From: Fremontodendron californicum
Lineage: Eukaryota; Streptophyta; Magnoliopsida; Malvales; Malvaceae
Reading direction: 5' to 3'
DNA length: 64,000 nt
Assembly (NCBI GenBank): GCA_030761205.1
Contig: JAULJL010000035.1
Coordinates: 18,021,001 to 18,085,000 of the forward strand
Shown: piece by piece, positions 45,414-56,022 of the stretch
How positions within the stretch are numbered: position 1 is the first letter of the stretch
How the letters are laid out: each line of letters starts with the position of its first letter
The notes under the pieces: model-generated
Told to the model about the DNA's origin: nothing
Databases searched by the model: none
What the model saw: the letters and a program-made list of their open reading frames with translations, nothing else
Translations under genes and position numbers: made by a program

Positions 45414-45569
45414 AGTCACTGTTTGCTGATGGAGCATCATCAAGATTCACAAAACATTTTAGGGTTTGATTGATCAATGGTGAAGATCATCTCTTGCTTC
45501 ACTATATATCAATCAGCCCTTTGAATATATATGGGAATCTTGATGATGCTGCAGCGGCAATAAATGACT
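45414..45569 (+). ncRNA. MIR172: MIR172 precursor hairpin
   Basis: The 3' arm holds the mature miR172, GGAATCTTGATGATGCTGCA plus a final G, at 45534-45554. The 5' arm holds the star sequence starting GGAGCATCATCAAGATTCAC at 45431-45451. Fifteen contiguous pairs (GCATCATCAAGATTC) join the arms. The lower stem continues with TTGCTG/CGGCAA and AGTCA/TGACT, and the upper stem pairs GGGTTTGATTGAT with ATCAATCAGCCC. miR172 directs cleavage and translational repression of AP2 and TOE-type mRNAs, controlling phase change and floral identity. The 5' G and 3' G match known miR172 isoforms in other eudicots. Mature and star positions follow the usual plant arrangement. Confidence 0.95.
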
Positions 45570-45673
45570 AAATTTTTATTCCCAATTTTGAATCTCACAA
45601 ATTACAAGCAAGAGCTACTGAAAACCGAAGATCGAATTCTATGTTCATGATGATGATAAACTTTACAATGAAG

Positions 45674-45844
45674 GTGAATTGATCTACTTTTGTTCCTAAT
45701 TTTCTCTTTTAATGTTAACAGCCTAACAAAAATGTTTAATATTTGATAATATTATTAGGGTTTTTGCTATGATCCAAGTTGTAATATAATGTAATGATCA
45801 TATCTGTCTGAGTTTTTTTTTTTGTTGTTCTTTTTCTTTTTCAG
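45674..45844 (+). other. Possible intron in the pri-miR172 transcript
   Basis: A donor-like AAG/GTGAAT and an acceptor-like TTTTTCAG/TGTTGG bracket T-rich sequence downstream of the hairpin. A further donor-like GTGG/GTATGT is near 45915. This is a prediction only. Confidence 0.35.
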
Positions 45845-47199
45845 TGTTGGATTGTGTTAATCTGACTATTGTTCAGAAGATTTTCAGCTGCAAAAACACC
45901 TGATTTTTTCAGTGGGTATGTCTGTACTTTGCTTTAAAATTTATGTACGAAAAAGAGAAATGATTATCAGATAGTTTTGCTTTTGTTTCTTGGATACTTG
46001 AGGTTTCTTAGCCCTTTTTATTGTCTTCTCTTCGGGTTCTTTTGCTTTGATCTTTCAATAATTTTCATATTGAAAAAAAAAAGAGCAAAAAATATATATA
46101 TGTATATGGTAGTTTTCAGATCTCTGTAATTAATCAGCTTTTTCTCTTACAGATTATGCACTGCTGGGAATATATACAATCATTTTGTTACTGTTGTAAA
46201 TGAATTTTTTCTTTCATTCTTTGCTTATTGATGTACTCCTTTAATTTCTTTAACTAGTTAGCCTGAGAAAATTTTCAGTTTCTTTTCCTTAATTTTCTCC
46301 CTTCAAATTGCTTTGAAACTCTATAGATTTGGTTTCTCAAGAATTATAAAAGATTTAAAAAATTCTTACAGGAAAATTTGTAAGTTTTTTTCATCTCATA
46401 GAGATATCAGTGTTGAAAAGCTGAATTTTATTGTACTTAGGATTATTTCTTGTCATTTTCACTTATATTTACTACTAGTAATATATTTGCTTTGGATGCA
46501 GGTTCTTTATGATGGAAAATATTTTATATTTGTATGGTTCTCTATTTTTTTTCCCCATATCTATGTCTTGTACATTTATCATCGAGTTCTTGAAGTTAAC
46601 CAGCAGTACTACTGTGATCCTAATTTTTCAACAATGGCAAAAACATGTACTTAATCAATTTTTTATGTCTATAAATATATAATTAAACTTAAAATCTAAA
46701 GTATCAAACTCAAACCACAGGCTTTTGACGTTTATCTGTTTGGCTTGATTTCTCCATTCATATATAGCTTATTTTTTCTGGCTACAGCCTACAGCACTTA
46801 TAGATGTTTTTTTTTTTTTTTTTATTTCTAATTTTTTTGAGCTGCCATTTTCATGTACCTTATTAGGTCAGAAGTTAAGCTTATATTTCATTTAGAAAGG
46901 GTGCCCCAACTAACACATATACAGTTTGTAAAGGTTCTTAGTTCATTGTATAATATATATATATAAAAATAATTACTACAAATCTTGTTTTTACCAAGAT
47001 TAGGCTAAGGAAAGGAAATAGCTAAGTCTGTATCGAATCTTGTTTTTAGCTAATTTCTAGTCATGTTTCTCATTGGACATTTGATTTCCCAAAGAAATTG
47101 TGAATAAAGTTGGACAGATTCTAAAATAATAGAATGGATGATATCAGGACAATCCTCTACCCAATACATGTTCGTCTCAGAAACTCATAAGTATAAATA
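45845..47199 (+). other. Downstream part of the MIR172 transcript and intergenic DNA
   Basis: T-rich, non-coding. The 113-residue open frame at 46313-46654 has no recognisable domain and typical AT-driven composition. Confidence 0.4.
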
Positions 47200-48060
47200 A
47201 CCCATACTTTGCTAGATAATTTGTGCAGCTTCATTACCAGATCTTCTCGTGTGAAGTATGTTGCAACTATAAAAGTTTGCAATTTTAGTCCTAGCTTCAT
47301 ATCTACAGTTGTGCCAATGGGAGAGAGAGCTCGGTTTCAACTGTCTGTAGTTGCTTTAATAAACCCCAGTGTTTCTCTTTTTATTTCTTCCCAAACAGAA
47401 ATCCAAAGCTCGAACAGCTGCAGTCCCCTCCACAATAGCAGGGTCTGTTGTCCTTAGTAGCTTGGGAGCTATATTACCCAAACTCGGATGAGTGTAGAAC
47501 ACACGTATACTCAATTTTTAAAAAAAATTCATATATTTGGAAAATCATGTCTCATATTCATATCCGAATTTGTGACTATAACACCTATACCTCCCATTCT
47601 TTGCTCCCTGTCTAGCGCACCATCAAAATTAACTTCGTAAAAACCAGATGCAAGCGGTCTCCATCTCTGTTGAGGGGTTGTCAGCATACCAGTTTGCTTT
47701 ATATGAGCCTGGTTGTATTCAAGCAGGTACTGCCTTGCAAAATTTGCTGCTACAGAGGGTTTTTTTTTTTCCTTGCTTCACCATGCAGCTCATCATTTCT
47801 GTTGCACCAGATTGTCCAAGTTGCAATCAAGAATTGTTGGAAACGTTGTTGATTCATCTTTTCAGTGGCCTGCAAAAACCATATTCGGCTATCTCTAGCT
47901 GCTCATCACTACCAGTGCCCCATTGAAAATCAAGATGTTTACTGAACAGTCTTTCAATGCGTGGCAGGTTGTTTCTTTTTGTTGATGTCTTTTCGGTGAC
48001 GAGCTGACGTGTTGATGACTTGGATTCCTGGTGAAACGAAAAGGAAAGATTAGAAGGCAT
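47200..48060 (-). pseudogene. LINE-derived RNase H region, relic 1
   Basis: On the minus strand the order is an upstream ORF2-like stretch with FLIATWTIWCNRNDELHGEA, then the start of an RVT_3-type RNase H (GFYEVNFDGALDREQRMGGI). It continues after a MITE insertion with DPAIVEGTAAVRALDFC and NILHTRRSGNEAAQI. Frames change several times. Such W-x-I-W-x-x-R-N plus RNase H modules form the 3' end of plant L1-type non-LTR retrotransposons and related domesticated proteins. It cannot be expressed as one protein. Confidence 0.72.
47470..47585. mobile_element. Truncated TATGTTACTC-family MITE within the RNase H relic
   Basis: TATATTACCCAAACTCGGAT, then a CATATATTTGGAAAATCATG block, correspond to the first two thirds of the family. 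It separates the NFDGA and ALDFC parts of the RNase H sequence. Confidence 0.6.
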
Positions 48061-48129
48061 CAGAGTTTGATTTTCGGAGTGCGCTGCGATGCTTAAGTCA
48101 ATAGAAGTTTAAGGAGTGGTTAAGGCTAG

Positions 48130-48567
48130 AGGAAGAGCTATAAAACTATAGAGGTCTCAGGGAATCTGTCAACTCATTTGATTCACGAAAAATGTTGACA
48201 ACTTTCACCATCTCAATACTACCCATGAAGGAATCTATGCTGCAAAAGACATTCTAAAAATCCCAAGGTCTTTTATAAATCACTTTTACCCATGTCGCCG
48301 CAATTTTAAAATCGGATTCAATGATTAGACTCCTACTATTTTCCATTCAGAATGCATGAATATCTCCAGAGCTTGCATGATGAACATTAATTCTGCAAAA
48401 TTAAAGTCTTTCATACCCAAAGGACCAGAAAACACCGCAAGGATATAACCGACTTCGTTTCTTAATACTCCTCCAAAACCAGCAAAGCCTGGTTCCCCTT
48501 TCGCAGATCCATCTACATTGGATTTCAACAAACCAAACACAGGATGGGACCAATGTAATTCTAACAA
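48130..48567 (-). pseudogene. LINE-derived RNase H region, relic 2
   Basis: Minus strand: FGLLKSNVDGSAKGEPGFAG and GFGGVLRNEVGYILAVFSGP open an RVT_3-type RNase H domain with the first catalytic Asp (NVDGS), followed by FAELMFIMQALEIF. After a frameshift, LIIESDFKIAATWV and then HIFRE-like VNIFRESNELTDSL complete the domain. It is a separate copy from relic 1, in the same orientation about 70 bp away, with different sequence, so this is not a simple recent duplication. Confidence 0.75.
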
Positions 48568-48923
48568 TTCAATATCTTGATTTTAACAAATACGTCAAGA
48601 AACAGTTTGGGAATGTGATAATTGCTTGATCTACTTGAGATGAAATTTATTGTTTTCTTAATATTGGTATCCATTTTATGGATGTTGAATATTTGGAAAA
48701 TTAAGCTACAAAAATGTTTGATATTAATATTTTTATCTTAATTTTCAAGTCAGGTTTTTGGCCAAAAAATAAGTCAGTTAAGTATAATTTAATGGGATTT
48801 TCCGAACAAATCTTGGGCAAAGCATGGTATTATATTGACCCACTTCTAGTGTCAAGCTATAAGTTGTTAGCCCAACTTGATATCAAATAAGGACTGGTTG
48901 GCCCAATCTCCCTACATCTCCTC

Positions 48924-49164
48924 TAGACTTGTCCACGCGTTATTAGGTTCGGTTCGGATAATAATAAAAAAATATTTGTCCAAAGCTTGATCTGGTCCGT
49001 TGAGTCTGAAAAACTTGAATTACTGTTTAAAATATATTAAAAAATAAAAATAAAAATATTAATATATTTTATAATTAAATTAATTTATTAAATAATAATT
49101 CGAGCCGAATAGATTCGGTCCAAATTTAAAATATCATATCTCAAGTCCGATTTAGATAGGTCTA
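48924..49164. mobile_element. hAT-type MITE, TAGACTTGTCC family, 241 bp
   Basis: Begins TAGACTTGTCCA and ends AGATAGGTCTA, with a perfect 8-bp target duplication ATCTCCTC at 48916-48923 and 49165-49172. Interior carries GGTTCGGTTCGG and CGAGCCGAA motifs. Confidence 0.85.
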
Positions 49165-49172
49165 ATCTCCTC

Positions 49173-50220
49173 TATGCAAGTGAGAGTTTATATCAATTTA
49201 ACTATGCTGCAGTACAAACTCAGGGTTCTAAGTTTATTCTTTTTATATAGTTGTTTAACATTATAGATTGTTAACAAGCTAAAAAAATCAAGTTGTTATA
49301 GAGACTTAAATCTCTACTCGAAACTGTAAAATTAAAATTTTAACAAGTTAATGAATATAACATTGGTTTTATAATGATATAAATACGTTTTTTTTGTAAA
49401 AAAAAAAAAATTAGATTCGAATTTCTCTTTCTCAAAATCGAAAACAAGTTAACGAATACTGAATTTATTTATTTGTATCAATTTTGAAACAAATTGCTCT
49501 TTGTCATTTTTTTTTGTTTGAAATTGAATTTCATCATGTTGGATTTGAATTTTATGTTGTACTATTTGAAAATAAAAATTTCCATCCTTTTAATAACTTT
49601 GTCCAACTTGGCAGACAAATATACATGCATACAATTAAATCTTCTGTTTATTTTGTTAATTAATAAAACTGATATAAAGCTAATTAGTTTAATTTCTTCC
49701 AAATAAAGTAAACTTTTGGTTCTTCAAAATATTTTTTAGGATCCCTTATTAAAAAAAATCTTTGTGAAAGATAGTCTGACAAATCAAAGCATAAAATCTC
49801 TTCCATTAAAATCAATTTTCAAACAACCCCAAAGCAGAAATAAATTAGAGTATATAAATTCAATTATTTTGAGGAGAATATTTCTTGTTTTCTCCAAATT
49901 ATTTGTTCATCATGTTTCTTATCATTTTTAGAATATTTAGACATCACTTAAGAGAAAATTATAAATTATTCTTTAAACAAAGATATGGCGAATGATGATC
50001 ATGTCCCTAAATTTGTTAAAAGAAAAAGAAATTTAATTAAGGGTTTTTTTTAATGGAAAAGAACATTTCAAAATGGATTTATTAGAAATAGTGGAAAGAA
50101 ATAAGAAGAATATTGCTACCTTTGCTTTTCACAATTTTGCCTATTATTTTTCAATTTCTTAACATAAAATAAACATTTAAAATGAGAAATGTTATTAAAA
50201 GTTCTAAATTGAAATAGCAC
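49173..50220. other. Intergenic DNA, nothing recognised
   Basis: AT-rich, no gene or clear repeat. Confidence 0.45.
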
Positions 50221-50228
50221 ACAGAAGT

Positions 50229-50507
50229 AAACCTGCTCAAAGACCTGGTAGCCCGTCCGGTCCGGGCCGAGTTTGGGTAAGAGTATTTGTAATTCGGGTC
50301 TCAACAATTAAAAAATATATTTTTTATTTAAATTTAATTATAAAATATATATAAATATTAATATAAAAAGGATTTTTTAATATTTTAAAAATTTATGAAT
50401 AGTGAAATGGGCTTATGAGCCCACCAGGAACCGACCTGAAATGGGCTTGGACAAGGAAAAATATTTTTTCCGAGCCTAGACCCGCCCCGACCCATAAGCA
50501 CCTCTAT
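50229..50507. mobile_element. hAT-type MITE, 279 bp
   Basis: A perfect 8-bp target duplication ACAGAAGT (50221-50228 and 50508-50515) flanks ends AAACCTGCTCAAAG and CATAAGCACCTCTAT. The interior has GGCCCGACC-type motifs as in the other family members. Confidence 0.82.
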
Positions 50508-50589
50508 ACAGAAGTGAGTCAAACATCGGCAATCTTATTAAAACATGTGAGATAGTAGCAAAAGTAAGCTGGTCCAATGGTTAGGTTGG

Positions 50590-52254
50590 GTTCAAATAAG
50601 GTATTAAGGAACTTTTTGATTGTTCAAGTTCGGTCCGATTCTTAATATGAATAAAATTTTATGTTCAGGCTCGGTCCGATTATGTAAGAACACTACCCAA
50701 CAAGTTTATTCATATTTTTACACATAATGATCGATGTCTCTTAAAAAAGAAACGATCAGTTTTTAAAATGACCGATCTCTCTTAAAAAGATTTGATCTTT
50801 CTTAAAAAAAAACCGATCCCTCTCAAAAATTTATATAATTAATTATAAAACGAGTAGGGTCAAGCTTAGACAAAAAATGTTATACCTAAGACTCGGCCCA
50901 TTTTTAAAACATGTATCATTTTTTTATTCAAGCCCGTTTTTCAAATTTAATATTCTGTCTAAATCTTTTCAAATATCGAACTGGCCTTGAAAGTCATTGA
51001 CAAGTCAAAGCAAAAGCTACTTAAATTATATATTGTATCAATTTTTTTATATATATAGTAGTAGATTCATGTGCATATTTGAATGTTAAATTTGAATTAT
51101 TAACAAATTAACAATCCCATAAGCAAATATACACATTTTTATTGATTTTGAATTTAAATAATTTATGATCCAAAAAGAAGTTGGCATAGAAAAATTGTTG
51201 AATTTAAAATTGGGAAGATAAATTGGGATAAGGAATAAACTATAACTACCCCATGATGCTAGATGCCTCGTCTTCATTTTCTTAATTTAATTTCTTGATT
51301 CCCTGCATGTGATAAATAGGAAAAAAGAATATGTAAGTAAATGAGATTTGTTAAATTATGCATGTGTTGTTTATATTGATTTTGTACAACTTTGACTGGT
51401 CTCATCAACTAATCACATTCACAAGCATAACAAAGATACCCCCACAAAACTTTTAACAAATTTGAAAAAGCTGAAGAAATTGTTTAGAGAACAGGTTGAA
51501 TATATTTGAATAGTAAATGCATCCCATCCATATATGTTATTTAGATTTGGGTCAACGTCATATATATATATATATATAGAGAGGGGTATATGTTCGAAAC
51601 AAATATATTTAATTTTAAATTTTTTTTTATATATATATTTAGAGGATCATATCACATTTTTCATATCCGAATAAAGAATTCAGCTAACATAACCATCCAT
51701 CGACCTTCAGTTGCTTGATTTTCAACTAATTATAGTTCATTACATGGAAATTAGAGTTTGGATTATCAGAGCAAGGAAGGCCAATTTAAGTGGAAGTTTT
51801 TGTGATAATGAAACTGTTTGTCTGAATTTGTACCAAGAAAGAAAATCTCCTGTCTGATGTCTACTTTAAGTGAGAAGCTTCCTTATTTGAGTAAAAATGA
51901 AGCAAAACCTGAGACACTCCATTAATTTTCAGGAAGCAATGAGAATTTCATGTCTGTCCCTTATAAACAATCTACAATTCCAATGGAAACTGGATAAACA
52001 TGTTTTCTCTAGGATTATGTATGTGTCTAAATGCATTCAACCAACCCTTAAAATTTTTGGGTGAGATTTAGTCTTTCTAAAGGTACATTTGATAGAGACA
52101 GGCTAAATTATAGATAAAATACAAGCTGAAAATGTGGCAAATGTATGCCAAAATTTCATCTATTCTTTAGGTACCCCAATGGAATCAACATTTTCTTCCA
52201 TCCGGCGCCTTATCCAGCCAAAGAACAATCTTTATAGATTGATGATTTTTTCTA

Positions 52255-52285
<31 letters not shown>
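50590..52285. other. Intergenic DNA with diverged repeats
   Basis: About 50590-50990 shows diverged GGTCCGATT and CGGCCCATTTTT motifs of the hAT MITE group. About 51550-51700 resembles a decayed TATGTTACTC-family MITE (GAGGATCATATC, CATATCCGAATA, GCTAACATA). A TA microsatellite lies at about 52257-52288. No gene seen. Confidence 0.45.
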
Positions 52286-52292
<7 letters not shown>

Positions 52293-52625
52293 AATAATTC
52301 ACTTACACTAATGTAAAATTGATTTAGTTTTACATGCTTTTATAATTTTTATACGATTTATATTTATTTAATCCGATAGTTATATTTCATGCTCTATATA
52401 TATTCACATAGATTGTGCACGTAAAATATTGAAGATGTAAAAAAATTTCAACCATTAAATATATAGACATGATATAGATATCGAATCGATTCAAAACTTT
52501 ACGTGCACTACAAGTGCGATTATATTGTTAAAATCATTAATTAATTTATCAAAATATCTACCGTATACGAAATTATAAAAACATGTAAAACTAATAAATT
52601 TTTACATTACTATAATGTATATATA
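52286..52625. mobile_element. MITE with ~70-bp TIRs, copy 2
   Basis: Shares with 37492-37878 the arm blocks CACTAATGTAAAATTGATTTAG, TTATAATTTTTATACGATTT, the interior GATTCAAAACTTTACGTGCA and the inverted right arm. It is likewise set in TA-rich sequence. Confidence 0.75.
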
Positions 52626-53608
52626 TATATATATATAATCTCAATGGCATCAAAATTCCTCTAATCATCGTAGAAATCAGTTACTAATTCTCCATAAACA
52701 AGAAGTCAAATTCAGTCATCTTTTTCCGACTATCATTTTTGCTCCAAATCATGTTCTTTTTTATAATAAAAAATTCAAAATTTTCAGACATAATTAACAA
52801 AAGCATGCCAAAAATATTCCCTTAAACAAAGATATACAGTGTCTCATCATCAATCATCATCGGTTATGATCCCTTCCTTAATTTCCATGCTTTCTAGCAG
52901 CAAAGATTAATTTTGACTAAGCTTTTGCACCATTTTCCCGTGGCAAATGTTAACCGTAACAACGATTAAAGTAATATTTATAGAAAAAAAAATAATTAAA
53001 AAATAATTATTTTTTTTAAATTCAATAAAAGTAATGTATTAAATACAAAAAAAAAATTAAAATGATAATTAAATAATTCGTTAACTGAACCCTTTTCCTA
53101 TTGAATTTCTTCTTAATTTTTTCTGATACTAGAAATTGTCTCAAAATTGTTGGTTTGTGAACGTCAATATTGCTGATAATGCCACTGGTTTAAAGGCTTT
53201 GCTCACATGGAAGCATGTTCCATTCCTTTTTTTTTCCCTTTAAAGAGGAAATCAGTTCATAGATCTTTCACTCACAGGTAGAATTTTCGTGCAAAAGTGT
53301 TTATATAACCATTTCTGCTTGTGCTAGACACGTCGATACAGTTCATAATTCGAGCAGTTAAGTGAAAATCTGTAAAGTTTACATTCATATGTCATCCCTT
53401 AACAGCCTTAGCTACAAAACTTGGTTTATATTTTGAATAAAGACAATATCTTAACTACCCCCTTGATCTTTGATGTCATTCCTTGCAATTCTTAATTTGG
53501 TATGTTTTTGTTCTTCCTATGGTAGATGATGAGGTGTGACATAATAAGGCTTTTTGATGCCGTTGAGGAGAATATTTTAAGTTGCCAGTTAAGCTTGATT
53601 AGCACAAG
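52626..53608. other. Intergenic DNA, nothing recognised
   Basis: No gene recognised. A GGCTTTGCTCACATGGAAGC block near 53197 recurs in similar form near 55581. Confidence 0.4.
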
Positions 53609-53613
53609 CAAAC

Positions 53614-53956
53614 TGTTAGAACTTATATAAGAAAGTCCCACATCGGTGGGAGCAAAGAAGGAGTTCCTCCTTGAAGGCTATATAAAGAGCCTTAAGGAGA
53701 AGTATTAAAACCATCCCAAGAATTATCTCTTCCTCTCTTGTATACTTTCTTATATTCTTTGTGAGGTTGTTCTCTCCTAGTATTTAGAGAGAGGTGTTGT
53801 AATATTTTCTCATAGTGAAATTTTTCTAGTCTTGCCCCGTGGTTTTTCCCTTTATTCATTGAGGGTTTTCCACGTTAAATTTTGTGTGTTCAGTTCCTAT
53901 TTTCTCATCTCTTATTTTAGTTGTGAGACACTATTCCGTCACTCTGGTACCTAACA
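53614..53956 (+). mobile_element. Solo LTR of a Copia-like retrotransposon, 343 bp
   Basis: Starts TGTTAGAACTTATATAAG and ends GGTACCTAACA, with a perfect 5-bp target duplication CAAAC at 53609-53613 and 53957-53961. It contains GTCCCACATCGG, a TATATAAAG box about 33 bp later and CCACGTTAAATTTTGTGTG near the 3' end, all common in plant Copia LTRs. No internal region or second LTR is nearby, so it arose by LTR-LTR recombination. Orientation is taken from the TATA box. Confidence 0.88.
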
Positions 53957-53978
53957 CAAACCAATACTGATCATACGC

Positions 53979-54154
53979 TATGTTACCCAGATTTTTCATT
54001 TTTTTTTTCTTTCTTAAAGTATCTATATCTGACACTCGTATTAGACACATAATCAGATATGGATATGGGATATGATCCTCCAAATATATGAAAAAAACTT
54101 AAAAATTTTTAAATATACCCGTATCGGATACTTACCTCAAGTTCGAGTAACATA
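53979..54154. mobile_element. TATGTTACTC-family MITE, copy 4
   Basis: Starts TATGTTACCCAGATTTTTC and ends GTTCGAGTAACATA; the interior GGATATGATCCTCCAAATAT block is conserved. Confidence 0.8.
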
Positions 54155-54762
54155 AATCATACATATATAACAATGGAAAAAGAAAACATGAGATGTATTT
54201 TTCTTATGGTCACTGCACCCTATTCCTTGAACATGAGCATGCTTTAAGGGATCTGTTTCCCCATTTAAAAGTCAATTATATGAAGCATTTTAAAAAAATT
54301 GAATTGCTTTAAGGGAGCTTATGATTGAGAACGAATCGACGCTGATAAGATATCGTAACGAATTGTTCGAAGTCTTTATAATTTCAAGATCATAAAGGCA
54401 GTGTTGGATTTTCTTTTTAAATTACAGACATGGAGAAATGAGATGTCTGAATTGTTTATGCCTAATACATCAAAATAATCATTGCTTTGGGGACTTTAAA
54501 AAGCAAGAAAATTTTCCCATTAAGTGGATATGAAGAAATCAAGAAATCAAGATAACTTTCTGGTTTTTGTACATGGGAAACTGTTTCATACTTGCAGTAG
54601 GCAAGCATATCTGCAATTTCTCCAATGAAGATTGACTGAAAATGGTATGAAAGGAATAAAAAACAGATTGTTTTATCAAGGAATAATTTGTCTAAATGCA
54701 TTTAACAAAATCCATATGAACTTTATAACAAATCAAGTAAACCAGACAATGTGCTATCGGTC
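54155..54762. other. Intergenic DNA, nothing recognised
   Basis: No gene or clear repeat. Confidence 0.4.
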
Positions 54763-54927
54763 TATATTGCTCCGACTCTTCATTTTTCTTGAAGTATTCG
54801 TATTCGATGTATATCCGGACATGTGTATGGGGATATGATCCTCCAAGGACCCTCCAAATACATGAAAATCTTAGAAAAAATTGAACATACCCATGTCCGA
54901 TACTTACACCCGAGTCCGAGTAACATA
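54763..54927. mobile_element. TATGTTACTC-family MITE, copy 5
   Basis: Starts TATATTGCTCCGACTCTTC and ends GAGTCCGAGTAACATA; the interior carries GGATATGATCCTCCAAGGAC. Confidence 0.85.
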
Positions 54928-55862
54928 GCTATCAGTTTGGCTGATACATTCAGTTGTGATACAGATTGAAACTTTAGGCTCAAGACGTCCTGAAACATGT
55001 TTCCAGTTTCCTTTACCAGTTAATGTGCTTACTTCCTTTTCTGTGGCTAAAAAAAATACATGCTTAGCTGGATATCCATGAAGTTTTAGGTCATGGATAT
55101 TGGTTGATGTTCATCTATTGCCAGCAACATTACATTATTGAGCTCAATTAGGATAAACAAAACTTTAATGGGGCAGACATGTTTATGTAATCTATTGTCT
55201 CTTGTCAGAAAATTGAGTCAAACAAAGCAGAAAATCTTCTCCAATCATAATTATCAGTATCAATCATTAGATTATAACACCAAATATGTAACAATCAATT
55301 TAAATCAGACATTTGTTGTTGCTCTCTCCAATCAATTTCTAGTTTTACAAAGATTCAGACAGCAATTAGAAAGAAAAAGTCTTTGTTTAAGCAAAAATAT
55401 GAAAAAACAAATGTTGCATTGTTCCCTTTTAATGAACCCAAAGGTTTGACTGAATTTTGTAGAAATTTCTTGTTCTTGTTTAATTGTTTTTACTTGCATA
55501 TGGTTAGGCAGTTTTGCAAGGAGGTTGGTGTCTAGATAATGAGACTGAAAGGGTATTCGAATATTCTGGTTTTGAAGGCTTTTTGCTCACATGGATGCAT
55601 GTGAATCAGTTCTCAGCTCTCAGCTGCCACTTGATACATAGAAACAAACAATATTGTTGGTTTGAATTCAGCATATAATCTTCCACTTGAGGTTGAGAAA
55701 ACAAAGAGGGGGACTGCAGAACAAGACAAAACTTTACTAATTATTGACTACAAAACTTAGTTAATTAACTTTAATTAAGTACACTAAATTAAGACTGCAC
55801 CTTGATCCAAGATGTCACCTCCTCATTCTTTAAATTTTTCTATATGTTTTTTAGCTCTTCTT
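54928..55862. other. Intergenic DNA, nothing recognised
   Basis: The open frame at 55138-55449 has no recognisable domain. No gene supported. Confidence 0.4.
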
Positions 55863-56022
55863 TATGTTACTTGGACTGGGATACGAGTGTCGGATATATG
55901 TACGTGTCTTATATTGATATGTGCAATTTTTTTTGTAAATTTTTTCCTATATTTATTTAGAGGGTTGAACTTTTAAATCTATGTCCGTCAAATATGTGTC
56001 GGACACGGATAATTCAACATAA
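55863..56022. mobile_element. TATGTTACTC-family MITE lacking its right terminus
   Basis: Starts TATGTTACTTGGACTGGGAT and reaches GTGTCGGACACGGATAATTC; the closing GAGTNCGAGTAACATA is absent. Confidence 0.7.

Noticed and set aside
46313..46654. 113-residue open frame downstream of MIR172
   Set aside because: No known domain and AT-rich codon bias; lies within the probable pri-miRNA region.
53634..53690. An snRNA gene suggested by the USE and TATA motifs
   Set aside because: The sequence after the TATA box does not resemble U1, U2, U4, U5 or U6, and the motifs sit inside an LTR with a clean target duplication.
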